Shown: positions 51,639 to 61,102, counted from the first letter of the stretch. The stretch is 64,000 nucleotides of DNA from Oscillibacter sp. 1-3 (GCF_000403435.2 NZ_KE159710.1:372001-436000), one strand, 5' to 3'. The notes: generated by a model from the sequence alone, not told the origin. Numbers and translations: made by a program.

Positions 51639-51718
51639 ATGGGTTCCTCCTGTAATCAGATAGAATTTTAGGCGGAAGGAGCCGCCCTTAACAGGCGGCT
51701 CCTTCACAATGAAATACC

Positions 51719-54700
51719 TTAATATCCGGTGCGGGGCAGGGGCTTGGAGGGCTTGTAGACCCTGGTGACCCACCGGCTGGCGGCCATGATCCACTGCCCG
51801 TTATACACACCGCCCACATCCGCCTGGTTGACGAACTGGGTACCGCCGTTGAGCCAGGACACTACGCTGCAGTATACCCGGGGCGCTTCCACCTGCCGGA
51901 AGTTTCCGGGAACGACGCCAAAAGAGACCATAAACTCTGTGACATACTCATTGGAGGCAAGACCCAGCGCGGCGGGAGAGGCGTCCAGCACGTTGTTCTG
52001 CTGGGTATTCAGGTTGTCGTACATGGTGCGGTATTCGCCGTTCAGGTTGGTCTTGAACACGATCTTGTAATTCCCCTGGACGTTGTAGGTTCCGGTGACG
52101 ATCTTGTCCAGCCGCAGGGCAGTGGGCAAGGTGTCCCTCCAGAAGAAGGAGGTGAGAGCTGTGGTGGAGTTGTTGGCGATACCGCTGAAATCATAGCGGA
52201 TCTGCTGGCCGGGCATGACCTCCACAAAGCCTGTCTTTTTGATGCTGACGTTGGTGTAGAGTGCCTTGTTGGTCATAGCCGCCTTGACGATCTGGCCGGC
52301 ATACTCGATCTCCACCTCAATGGGCGTCTTGTCCAGCCCGTAGAAATCTGCCGCTTTGGACTCTACGATTTTGTACCGTCCTAAAGGCAGGGGCTTGGAC
52401 ACAGCTGCACCATTTTTATCGGTACGGATGGTATCCACCAGATTGCCGGTGCGGTAGTGGTAGATCTCAAATTCCGTGCCGGGAATGGGGGTGCCGGCGG
52501 GCCAGCCATTCATGGAGTTGTAGTCCTCGGAGGTCTTGGTAATCTGAATCTGACCTGTGATGGCGGTGTTCTCCCAGGTGATTTCGGTGGTGGTCCCATC
52601 GGTGACGTAGACCGTTTTCAATTGGGTATCCACCAGGTAGCCGTCATTCTCCAGTTCCCGCAGGTAGTATCGGCCAGAGCCGGGCAGGTCGTCGATATAG
52701 ACGTAACCGCGGTCATCGCTGCTGTACTGCCCGATGGGTTTTTTGTCGGCGTCGTAGAGGAGGAAGGTCACTCCATAAATTCCGATCTTGCTAGCGGAAT
52801 CAATCTTGTGGATCAGGATACCACTGAAAGCCCTGTTGGTCACGGTCAGGGTTGTGGTTTTGCCATCCTCAATGGTGAAGTAGTGGGGGGTATTGTCCAC
52901 CTGAAAGCCCTTGGCAGCTTCGATCTCCACGGCGTAGTAGTTTCCGGCATCCAGCTCCACATGGACGCGGCCATTGTCGCCGGTGATGACGGTATCAACC
53001 AGCCCTCCGTCCATCCTTCTGATTTCAAAGGTGGTGTTGGGGATGCGCTGGGTTTTGTCCGCCTCATTGACCTTGATAAGTTCGAGCCCGCCAATGGGGG
53101 TATTGTAGACGGTGACAGTCTGCGTGTCCGCCGGATTGACGGTAACCACCTGCCGCTTTGTCCCTTCATCAATGATATAATTGGGGAGTGTTTTGGTCTC
53201 CTCGATAACCACTGTTCCTACGACAGGAATACGAATTTCACCGTTCTGGTCTGTCCTGTACAGACCCAGGGAGGACAGATGTCCGTATGCGTCATCCACA
53301 TATTCACCGGAGGCATAGGTCAATTTGAACTCCACCCCGGCTAACGGCTCATTCGTCATCTTGTCCAGTTTCTTGATTACGAGGTATCCGGTGGCCTTGT
53401 TGACGAATCGGAGGGTTTGACCGCCCTCGCCGCCCTTGATCTCGATGCTCTTGGGGGTGGAGTCCAGCACCACGCCGTCAGGCACGCGGATCTCTTTTGC
53501 GGTAACGGTGATGCCCGGCTCCAGATTGGGGATCACGATGCGGCCATTTTCATCGGTTGTGTACTCTCCATTGCTGCTGCCGACCACCGCGCCGCTGGAA
53601 TCGGTGACAAGGAATGTGACGCCTTTCAGCGGCCGGTCACCGGTCTCAGTTTCCAGGTACTTCTCAATCGTCAATGTCGTCTTGGGGATGTTCTCCACGG
53701 TAATATTGTTGCCCCCAGAGTTTCCGCTGGAGGACCCGCCGGAACTGCCGCCATTCACAATCCCGGAACTGCCGCCCGCGCCAGAGAGCGTGTTGCTGCC
53801 GTTGCGGACGATGATCGTCCTGGGCGTGGGGTCCAGGACGTAGTTGGAGGGGACCTTGGTTTCTACCACGACTACCGTGGAATTGGGAACGAGGCCCGTC
53901 ACCGTCACTGTCCCGTCGGCTCCGGTAGTATAGCGTCCAATGATATTTCCATCGCCGTCTTTCAGCGTAAACTCTGTGTTGGGAATGGGTTTTCCGGTGA
54001 CGGCATCCAGCTTTGTCAGTGTCAAGGAGCAAAGCGGCTCATTATACACTACCAGGGTCTGGGTATCAGCCGGATTTACGGTTACGGTCTGGATTCTGGT
54101 GGCCTCATCGATCACGTGAGTGGAGAGAGTTTTGACCTCCTTCACCACAATGGTGCCAACCACGGGAACCCGGATCTCCCCATTGGCATTGGTGGTGTAC
54201 AGGCCCTTGGAGGACAGATGTCCGTAAGCATCATCAACGTACCCACCCTCGGCGTAGGTCAATTCAAACTGAACGCCGGGCAGCGGCTCCTTGCTGATCT
54301 TATCCAGTTTTCTGACCACAAGAGTCCCGATTTTCTTATTGTAGAAGCGGAGGATATTGGCGCCATCGGCGCTGATCTTAATGGTTTTGGGAATGCCGTC
54401 CAGCACCACGCCCTCGGGTACCTTGATCTCCCGCACGGTGATGGTGGTTCCAGGCTCCACACCGGAAATAACCACCCGGCCATCGTCGCCAGAGACATAC
54501 TCGCCGTTGCTGTTGCCGATCACGGCGCCGCTGCTGTCGGTGACGAGGAAAGTCACGCCTTTCAACGGCTCATTCCCGGTTTCGGTTTCCAGGTACTTCT
54601 CAAGAATCAGGGTGTTTTTCGGCGTGTTATAAAAATAGGCGTGCTGTACATCATCGGGATTGACCACGATGGTCTGGCTCCGGGTTTCCGGGTCAATGGT

Positions 54701-55471
54701 GTACCCCGGAATTGTCGCCTGCTCGGTGATGATCACGGTGCCCACGATGCCATTGATCGTGATGGTTCCGTCCAATTCCGTGTAATAGATGCCGTTAGAA
54801 GAGACCTTGCCGTTCTCATCATCTACAACACAGCCGGGGGCATAAGTCAATTTGAACTGGACACCAGCCAGCGGTGTTTTCCGGTCCAGGCTGCTGTACT
54901 TGTGGATGACAAGGCTTCCCAGTGGCTGGTTGAACAGCTCGATATTATAGGTGCCGGAGCCTTTGACCTCAATGGTTTTCGGCGTATCGTCCAGCAGGAA
55001 TCCGGATTTTGCCTTGACCTCCTGCACGATATAGCTGCCGGGCTCCACGTCTACCTTGATGAAGCCGTTTTCGTCCGTCCGGAACTCGCCATTGGACTCT
55101 CCGACGACGGTGCCGTCCGTCCGGGTGATGCGAATGATAACATCACTCAGGGGCTCCTTGGTAGAGCTGCTCATTTTCTTCACTACGATGGAACCAATGG
55201 GCTGGTTGTAGAAGTAGACAGACTGGTGGTCATTGGGATTGACCATGATGGTCTGGCTCTTGCGGTTCTCGTCAATCAGGTACCCCGGAATTGTGGAAAT
55301 CTCCGTGAATACCAGTGTTCCTGTCACACCACTAATGTTGATCTGGCCCTCCGGGAGACTGAGCATCATGGACAGCAGGCCCTTGGCCTTGAAGGAAATG
55401 GTCTTGTCCCGCAGGTGATAGTTGCTCATGACGGTGTAATTGTTGGTGCGTTCCACTCGAAAAACTGCCAT
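51719..55471 (-). CDS. chimera: replication-protein N-terminus fused to C-terminal half of SpaA-repeat adhesin, ends LPRTGY
   Basis: Residues 1-42 (AVFRVERTNNYTVMSNYHLR, KAKGLLSMMLSLPE) match the N-terminus of RepA/replisome-organiser proteins of Clostridial ICEs. At GQINISGVTGTLVFTEI the frame passes into SpaA/Cna-B repeats, at least ten, with a Ser/Gly linker near 600. A final domain (NVSIKKTGFVEVMPGQQIRY) precedes the C-terminus KPSKPLPRTGY. The junction completes exactly the repeat broken at 32930. There is no signal peptide, so this chimera should stay in the cytoplasm. The sorting motif lacks the usual membrane helix. It is preceded by AAAGGAG. Confidence 0.8.
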   Translation of the reverse strand: MAVFRVERTNNYTVMSNYHLRDKTISFKAKGLLSMMLSLPEGQINISGVTGTLVFTEISTIPGYLIDENRKSQTIMVNPNDHQSVYFYNQPIGSIVVKKMSSSTKEPLSDVIIRITRTDGTVVGESNGEFRTDENGFIKVDVEPGSYIVQEVKAKSGFLLDDTPKTIEVKGSGTYNIELFNQPLGSLVIHKYSSLDRKTPLAGVQFKLTYAPGCVVDDENGKVSSNGIYYTELDGTITINGIVGTVIITEQATIPGYTIDPETRSQTIVVNPDDVQHAYFYNTPKNTLILEKYLETETGNEPLKGVTFLVTDSSGAVIGNSNGEYVSGDDGRVVISGVEPGTTITVREIKVPEGVVLDGIPKTIKISADGANILRFYNKKIGTLVVRKLDKISKEPLPGVQFELTYAEGGYVDDAYGHLSSKGLYTTNANGEIRVPVVGTIVVKEVKTLSTHVIDEATRIQTVTVNPADTQTLVVYNEPLCSLTLTKLDAVTGKPIPNTEFTLKDGDGNIIGRYTTGADGTVTVTGLVPNSTVVVVETKVPSNYVLDPTPRTIIVRNGSNTLSGAGGSSGIVNGGSSGGSSSGNSGGNNITVENIPKTTLTIEKYLETETGDRPLKGVTFLVTDSSGAVVGSSNGEYTTDENGRIVIPNLEPGITVTAKEIRVPDGVVLDSTPKSIEIKGGEGGQTLRFVNKATGYLVIKKLDKMTNEPLAGVEFKLTYASGEYVDDAYGHLSSLGLYRTDQNGEIRIPVVGTVVIEETKTLPNYIIDEGTKRQVVTVNPADTQTVTVYNTPIGGLELIKVNEADKTQRIPNTTFEIRRMDGGLVDTVITGDNGRVHVELDAGNYYAVEIEAAKGFQVDNTPHYFTIEDGKTTTLTVTNRAFSGILIHKIDSASKIGIYGVTFLLYDADKKPIGQYSSDDRGYVYIDDLPGSGRYYLRELENDGYLVDTQLKTVYVTDGTTTEITWENTAITGQIQITKTSEDYNSMNGWPAGTPIPGTEFEIYHYRTGNLVDTIRTDKNGAAVSKPLPLGRYKIVESKAADFYGLDKTPIEVEIEYAGQIVKAAMTNKALYTNVSIKKTGFVEVMPGQQIRYDFSGIANNSTTALTSFFWRDTLPTALRLDKIVTGTYNVQGNYKIVFKTNLNGEYRTMYDNLNTQQNNVLDASPAALGLASNEYVTEFMVSFGVVPGNFRQVEAPRVYCSVVSWLNGGTQFVNQADVGGVYNGQWIMAASRWVTRVYKPSKPLPRTGY

Positions 55472-55549
55472 AATATTTTACTCCTTTATAATAATTGGGC
55501 GGCGGAGAAAATACTTCTCCGCCGCTTGCGATTAATAGGGGTCTGCTGT

Positions 55550-57913
55550 TTAGTTGTAAACGGGGCAGCCATATCCCCAAATTTCGTAATGCCCCACATT
55601 GTAGCTGCGCTGCCGGCAGCTATCGCCGGAGTTGCCCTCCACGGTGTAGACCACGCCATTCTCCACCCGTTCCACGATGCCTACATGGTCAGGTACATCG
55701 TCCTGCGGCCCGGAGCCGCCTTTTTCGTTCCAATCAAAAAATATCAGGTCTCCAGGGCGCAGCTCGTAGCTACCGTCCTGCCACTGGCCCCGATTCTTGA
55801 ACCAGTTGGAGCCGCCTGTGCATCCGGCGAACTTGGGGATCACCCCAGCGTCAATGTAGCCGCACTCATTGGCGCACCAGCTCACGAAGCAGGCGCACCA
55901 CTCCACCCGGCTGTTGAAGCCGTACCAGCTCCAATAGGGCTGGCCGCCCACGTTGCCCACCTGGGACAGCGCTACGGCCACGATCTCGCCGCTGGAGCCG
56001 TAAAGGAGGGTATTCCACATCTCCCGGTTTGCTGCCGTCAGCAGCTCGTCCAGGGCGGCGTTCTGCTGATCCGTGAACGCATAAAACACCCGCATATCGT
56101 CCGGTGTCCTGGGCGTGACGGTGATGGTCAGTACCTTCTCCATCCAGGCTTCGGTGTCACCCTCGGCGGGATGCTCCACGTCCGCCTCCGCCGTGGTGAT
56201 CTTGGTCATATCCCAGAACACCGTCCGCAGCTTCTCAACTGTGTCCGTGTTCAGAACAGCCACGGACTATCCGTCTGCTGCCCCGGCAGTTTTGGCGGCG
56301 AACACTGCAAACACGTCCGCCCAGGACGGCGGGAGGCCCTGGATCTCCACCCGGTCATAGGTCCCACCGGTCTGGAGGCTGGACAGCCTGTCCGCGTACT
56401 CGCTGTTGATCTGGGCGATCACCGCAGTGGGGGATGCCGCATCCGGGGAGCCGCCGCCGTCCGAAAAGAAGATGCCGAAAGGCGAGGCGATGAGCAGGCC
56501 GATCATGCAGATCACCAGCACCACCACGAGTACCACCCAGCCCCCTGCGGCGATGGCGGCGATCAACTCCTGCATGGCCGCAATGGCCGCTTTTATCGCC
56601 GCCACGGTGGCTTTCGCTGCGGCCTTGGCGGTGACCGCCGCCGCTTTTGCCGTGGCACGTGCGGTCTGTACGGCCCGCTGGGTGGCCTTTACGGTGGCCT
56701 GGGCGAATCTCTGGGCGGTCTTGACCGTCTGCTGGGCAGTTTTCGCCGTCCGCTGGGTGGTTTTGATGGCCTTTCTGGAGGAATGCTCCGCTGTTTTGAT
56801 GGTCTGGCGGGCGGTGCGCTTGGCGGTCTTTCTCCCGGAACGGGCCGTTTTGATGATCGTCCGTCCGCCCTCCCACATAGGCCGGGTATCCGATTCTTCC
56901 GGACTTGGCGGCCTGCGCACAGCCTGGGTGGGGGTATACCTGCCCTGCCCACCAGCGTACTTGCGCCGGGTCGGAGCGGGAGGGGATGCAATCTCCCCAC
57001 CATTCGCCATCCGTTGGCCCTCCGCCCGCTTCATGGCCGCAGCACGGCCACGCTCCCGCACAAACTCCTGCCCGCCCTGCGCAAACGCTTGGGGCGGCTG
57101 TTCCAAGGTGTCTGTCGGATGGCTTTGGATGTAGACGTTCTTTGTTTTGATGGTCATCTGGTCGGGTGTACTCGGCTTATGGTCAGAGGGCAGAGCGGTG
57201 CTGTCACCAGAGAGAGCGCCGGTGACGGTATCCCTCGTCTTGATCTTCGGCGGCTCCGATCTCACCCGTGGGGCCGATTCCGCATCCGCAGGAATATCAT
57301 GGACAGCAGTCTCCCTCGTTCTGACCTGGGGTAGCTCCGGTGCAGCCTGCGGCGCAGGCGAAACATCCAGGCGGGGATCATCATGTACAGCAGACTCCCT
57401 CGTTTTGATCTGCCTCTGCTTCATCCGCTCCCCTGGGGGTGGCCCAGCCCTGCCGCTATCAGACGGCCCAGCGTTGGCACCACCCTCCCTGGCGGAAACA
57501 GCTTCCCGTGTCTTGATCCGGGGACGCTCCCGTGGGGGTAGCTCATGGGGCGAAGGCTGCTCCCCTGGAACTTCTGGCGGCGGTGGATCTGCCGGAGGTG
57601 CCTGCGTGGACGGATCTGCGGCAGTGCGCGGTTCCCCGTCCGCCTCCCGGCCCTTGGCGGACTTTTTCTTCTTCAGCAGAGATTCCACCCCACGCCGGGC
57701 CTGATAGGCCCCACGGGCGGCGGTGTCCTCAATCCGGTCGCCGCCTTAGTCGCTGGCCTGCCCTCGCTGGGCGGTTTCCCGGAGCTGGCTCCGCAGGCGT
57801 TCCGTCCCGTCATCCAGCCCACGGCGGACAAGCTCTTTCGGCGTAGACGTAACCTTTTCTTTTAATTTACCCTTTACTGTGCGCTTTTCTTTGATTTTTT
57901 GATACTCTCTCAC
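55550..57913 (-). pseudogene. CD1108-like mobile-element hydrolase gene with two in-frame stops
   Basis: Read through in one frame, the gene begins near GTG 57913 (REYQKIKEKRTVKGKLKEKV) and hits TAA at 57748-57746 within QASD*GGDRIED, where the family pattern has DYGGD. It continues through a Pro-rich region and an Ala/Lys-rich helix to one membrane segment (GGWVVLVVVLVICMIGLLIA). It meets TAG at 56269-56267 (AADG*SVAVLNTD) and ends with a CHAP/NlpC-type amidase (YGFNSRVEWCACFVSWCANE, PGDLIFFDWN, HVGIVERVENG). The intact protein would cut peptidoglycan for the mating channel. Both stops can be one change from Tyr codons. The fragments may still be translated from internal GTGs. Confidence 0.8.
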
Positions 57914-57971
57914 ATCACTTTGCGTTCTTCGTCATTTTATGCTACACTGTCCTCCAAAGGAGGGAGCCTCA

Positions 57972-58544
57972 ATGGAACAGATTCACAGATGCGAATGGGC
58001 CGGCCCCGACCAGATATATATTGACTACCACGACAACGAATGGGGCCAGCCCCTCCACGATGACAATAAACTGTTTGAAATGCTGATCCTGGAGGGGATG
58101 CAGGCCGGACTGGCATGGATCACGGTGCTGAAAAAGCGGGAAGCCTTTCGCGCCGCCTTTGACGATTTCGCACCCCAAAAGGTCGCGCTGTATGATGACG
58201 CAAAGGTCGAAGCCCTTATGTCGGACGCTGGGATCATCCGGCACCGGGGCAAGATCAACGCCGCCATCGGGAACGCAAAAGCGTTTCTCGAAATTCAAAA
58301 GGAGTATGGCAGCTTCGACCGATTTATCTGGGCCTATGTCAATCACACACCTATCATCAACGCCCCACACAGCATGGCGGAGCTGCCTGCATCCACCCCG
58401 TTGTCTGATCAGATCAGCAAAGACTTGAAAAAGCGGGGCTTCAAATTTGTGGGGTCCACCATTGTCTATTCATTTATGCAGGCTGTCGGGATGGTGGACG
58501 ACCACATGATTTGGTGTTCCTGGCACACAAACAACAGAAAATGA
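57972..58544 (+). CDS. tag: DNA-3-methyladenine glycosylase I
   Basis: The 190-residue protein has the Tag pattern: HRCEWAGPDQIYIDYHDNEW, LFEMLILEGMQAGLAWITVL, RHRGKINAAIGNAKAFLE and KRGFKFVGSTIVYSFMQAVG, with the zinc-binding Cys and His at N- and C-terminus (CEWAG; CSWHTN). It removes 3-methyladenine from alkylated DNA. The ATG has AAAGGAGGGAG upstream. It sits on the opposite strand between two conjugation genes, so it is probably a later insertion. Confidence 0.92.
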   Translation: MEQIHRCEWAGPDQIYIDYHDNEWGQPLHDDNKLFEMLILEGMQAGLAWITVLKKREAFRAAFDDFAPQKVALYDDAKVEALMSDAGIIRHRGKINAAIGNAKAFLEIQKEYGSFDRFIWAYVNHTPIINAPHSMAELPASTPLSDQISKDLKKRGFKFVGSTIVYSFMQAVGMVDDHMIWCSWHTNNRK

Positions 58545-58554
58545 GGTCAGTTAT

Positions 58555-58920
58555 TCAGGCGGCGTTCGTCTCACTGAGCTTGGTGGTCATGAGCTTATAG
58601 AGCCGGTTTTTGGGAAAATTGTCCATAAACGGCACGATGGCGCTGCCACACTTGATGAGGCCCCTGCCGAAGTCCACGTTGGTGATGTAGGAAAGTTGGT
58701 TGTCCGAGATGTTCAGCAGCCGCGCCAGCTCCGCCCGGTCTGTCGCCGCCTGGTTCAGCATGACCAGGAACTCGCTGTTGGCCAGCATGGTCCGGGCGGT
58801 GTGGGACTGGAGCAGATCGTCCACATTCTGAGTAAGCCCGGTGCAGCAGGCGCCGTACTTTCGGACTCGTTTCCAGAGGGTAAACAGGAAATTCGCACTG
58901 TATTCGTGCTGGAAAAGGAG
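58555..58920 (-). pseudogene. VirB4/TraE-type conjugation ATPase, C-terminal exon only
   Basis: The fragment reads LLFQHEYSANFLFTLWKRVR, YGACCTGLTQNVDDLLQSHT and LLNISDNQLSYITNV, the region following Walker B in CD1112-type VirB4 ATPases, and runs to a normal C-terminus. Upstream is a group II intron, and the N-terminal two-thirds of the gene are not present beyond it in this window. The ATPase that powers the transfer channel is thus missing here. Confidence 0.85.
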
Positions 58921-60855
58921 GTGGGCTAAACCACAGGCGCCTTGCCGTCTCACGGCGGCAGGTTTCCCATGGTTCGCCCCCGAACCGTACTTACACCTCT
59001 CGATGTATACGGCTCTCTATTTATCCACCCTACGAATTGGTGATTGATTTGTAGCAGTCCTCGCACACAATCAGCGTCTTGCGGCGCTTTTTCAACATAA
59101 ATTGTTCCCATGGCTCATTGCCAGCAAGACTTTTCAGGCTTTTGACCTGGTAAATCATAACCGGGAGTTCATTTTTACAGCACAGCTCGCAGTATCCGGT
59201 CATAAACCTGGCAATGACTTCCTTGGGACGGATGGGGTATCTGTAATCCGGCTTCGTATCCATGTCTAATTTAGATGGCATGTTTTTTCGGAAACCGTCA
59301 TGGTAAAACTCGGCCCGTTTTAGTCCCTGCTTCGTCTCGTACTCTATGCCAAATATGCGGTCTCTCGTATATTTCTTCTTGATTTTCGCCGCAGAACACC
59401 GCATTTTCCTTGCAATGGTCTTGTACATACTGTACTCCATGACATAGCGAAACTTATTTAGGACAGATATATTCCGTGCTAGACGGTAGTAGTTGTAAAT
59501 ACCCCTGATTTCTCCGTTGAATTGTGCGAGGATTTCAATAGGTTCTTTGTCTTGCAGGCCGTTCCTTGCCACAGGCATCCAGATTTCTTTTCCCATGCCA
59601 TCCTTTTGGATATGAAGTGCCCCATATTCTTGCAGTTTGCCCATCCATTTTTCTTTTGGAAGCAGGAGAACAACGCGCCCATTGTAGGCCCGCTTTATGC
59701 CGCCCTTTGTCTTTTTGACAGCTTGGTCTTTGCTGATGGTGATGTCATATCCCAGGAATCTGGCCTTGTCATGTCCGTGGGTAATCAGGGTTTTCTCCGG
59801 CGACATGGTAAGGCTTAACTCCTGTTTCAGAAAATCACTGACGGCGGTCTTGATGTGTTCGGCGTCTGCTCTGCTTCCAATCACGCCAATCAGAAAATCA
59901 TCGGCGTATCGGACATATAGGACTCTGCGGTAGTTGGGGTCCATTGGCTCCCGGCTGGGAGTAGAGAGTAGGATTGTCTGCAATTTCTTCTGCATGATTT
60001 TAGCGTCGTTCCGTTCTTCTTCGCTCATGGTATTCCATTTTTTGGCGTTTCGTTCCCTGGTTCGCGCATAGTGGTGATTGGCATTGACATAGTCGTTGCT
60101 AAACCGCCGTTTGTCACCCCTACTGAACTGTACCCGGAGTTTTTCCATAAATAAGTCCAACTCATTCATATAGATATTCGCCAAAAGCGGACTTACCCCG
60201 GAGCCCTGCGGCGTACCGCTGTATGTCTGGTGCTTCATCCAATCCTCCAGATACCCGGCCCGGAGCAGCTTCCAGATCAGGTCGATGAAAGCCTCGTCCT
60301 TTATTCTTCGTTTCAGAATATTGACCAGGATGTGATGGTCGATGTTGTCGAAACATCCTTTGATGTCACCCTCCACGAACCAGCTGACGCCAGTAAAGGT
60401 TTTCTGTATCTGTGACAGGGCGGTGTGACAGCTTTTTCCAGGTCGAAAACCATGAGATGTGCTTTGAAAGGTCGGCTCATAAATACTTTCCAAAATCATG
60501 CGAACGGCTTCTTGTACCAGTTTGTCATCTGCCGCCGGAATACCCAGCGGGCGCAGCCCGTTTCCACTTTTCTTGGGGATGTACTGCCTTCTGGCGGGGT
60601 GGGGCTGATAACTGCGGTCCCGTAGCTTTTGAATCAGAGACTCGATTCGCTTCAGGCTCATACCGCTGAGGGTAGCGCCGTCTGCTCCAGCCGTCATGCT
60701 CCCTTTGTTTGCGTATAGGTTCTGGTATGCCAAAAGGTAGAGTTGAGGGTTGTACAGGTTGCGGTAAAGACGCTCGTACTGGTAGTGCGCTTCCAGCGCG
60801 TGCTTTCGTAGGGTTTCCAATACTGTCTGCGGACTTCTCATAGTGCCTCACGCAC
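58921..60855 (-). mobile_element. group II intron in virB4, apparently 5-prime truncated
   Basis: The 3-prime end (…TTTAGCCCAC) abuts the virB4 exon. A domain V-like hairpin lies near 58975-59010 on the minus strand (CCGTATACATCGAGAGGTG, TAAGTACGG). The protein gene fills the rest. Only about 15 bp separate the protein start from a GTGCG at 60855, and I cannot find ~500-700 bp of domain I-III upstream, where unrelated sequence begins. The RNA is therefore probably incomplete and unable to splice. Confidence 0.65.
59030..60841 (-). CDS. ltrA: group II intron reverse transcriptase/maturase with degenerate endonuclease domain
   Basis: The 603-residue protein has reverse transcriptase motifs (QYIPKKSGNGLRPLGIPAAD; VEGDIKGCFDNIDHHILV; SGTPQGSGVSPLLANIYMNE; LYVRYADDFLIGVIGS) and the maturase region. 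In the C-terminal zinc-binding part (GYCELCCKNELP ... LIVCEDCYKSI) the usual His-His of the HNH site is replaced by YQ in MIYQVKSLKS, and the final His by Tyr. It differs strongly from the protein at 47100-48902, so the two introns are of separate origin. Confidence 0.9.
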   Translation of the reverse strand: MRSPQTVLETLRKHALEAHYQYERLYRNLYNPQLYLLAYQNLYANKGSMTAGADGATLSGMSLKRIESLIQKLRDRSYQPHPARRQYIPKKSGNGLRPLGIPAADDKLVQEAVRMILESIYEPTFQSTSHGFRPGKSCHTALSQIQKTFTGVSWFVEGDIKGCFDNIDHHILVNILKRRIKDEAFIDLIWKLLRAGYLEDWMKHQTYSGTPQGSGVSPLLANIYMNELDLFMEKLRVQFSRGDKRRFSNDYVNANHHYARTRERNAKKWNTMSEEERNDAKIMQKKLQTILLSTPSREPMDPNYRRVLYVRYADDFLIGVIGSRADAEHIKTAVSDFLKQELSLTMSPEKTLITHGHDKARFLGYDITISKDQAVKKTKGGIKRAYNGRVVLLLPKEKWMGKLQEYGALHIQKDGMGKEIWMPVARNGLQDKEPIEILAQFNGEIRGIYNYYRLARNISVLNKFRYVMEYSMYKTIARKMRCSAAKIKKKYTRDRIFGIEYETKQGLKRAEFYHDGFRKNMPSKLDMDTKPDYRYPIRPKEVIARFMTGYCELCCKNELPVMIYQVKSLKSLAGNEPWEQFMLKKRRKTLIVCEDCYKSITNS

Positions 60856-61100
60856 CTTTCCTTTTCAGTATTAGGGGATAAACTGCCACCCTTATGGTGT
60901 CGACGTTCATCTTGTGTACCTCCTGCGTTATTTTTGCTGTCAAGGGAGGGCGGATGGTTTGGTGCTCTCCGGATCGTCCCCGGCCTTCACTAAGCAGCCC
61001 CGCTCTTTCACTCGGGAGCGGCGGGCGGTTCAGGTGCTTTCCGGTTCGTCCCCGCCCCTCACTTGGCGGCCCGGCTGTTCCCTTACTGTGATTATAATAT
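60856..61100. repeat. two imperfect 72-bp tandem repeats in a non-coding junction
   Basis: Copies start near 60961 and 61033, sharing blocks such as GGTGCTYTCCGG, TCGTCCCCG and GGCGGCCCG-like ends. On the minus strand they read as an in-frame Pro/Ser/Glu/Arg-rich repeat (RPPLPSERAG, LLSEGRGRSGEH). A 20-codon frame with AGGAGGT (MNVDTIRVAVYPLILKRKGA) lies between them and the intron. No convincing gene; it marks the joint between intron remnant and the next element. Confidence 0.55.
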
Positions 61101-61102
61101 AG

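Noticed and set aside
53200..55400. CRISPR-like regularly spaced repeats in the adhesin gene
   Set aside because: The periodicity comes from ~90-residue protein repeats that diverge at the DNA level; there are no short identical repeats with unique spacers, and no cas genes.
53417..57334. 1,305-codon plus-strand ORF
   Set aside because: It is antisense to the SpaA-repeat chimera and the CD1108-like gene, is low complexity, and mirrors their codon periodicity; it has no family resemblance.
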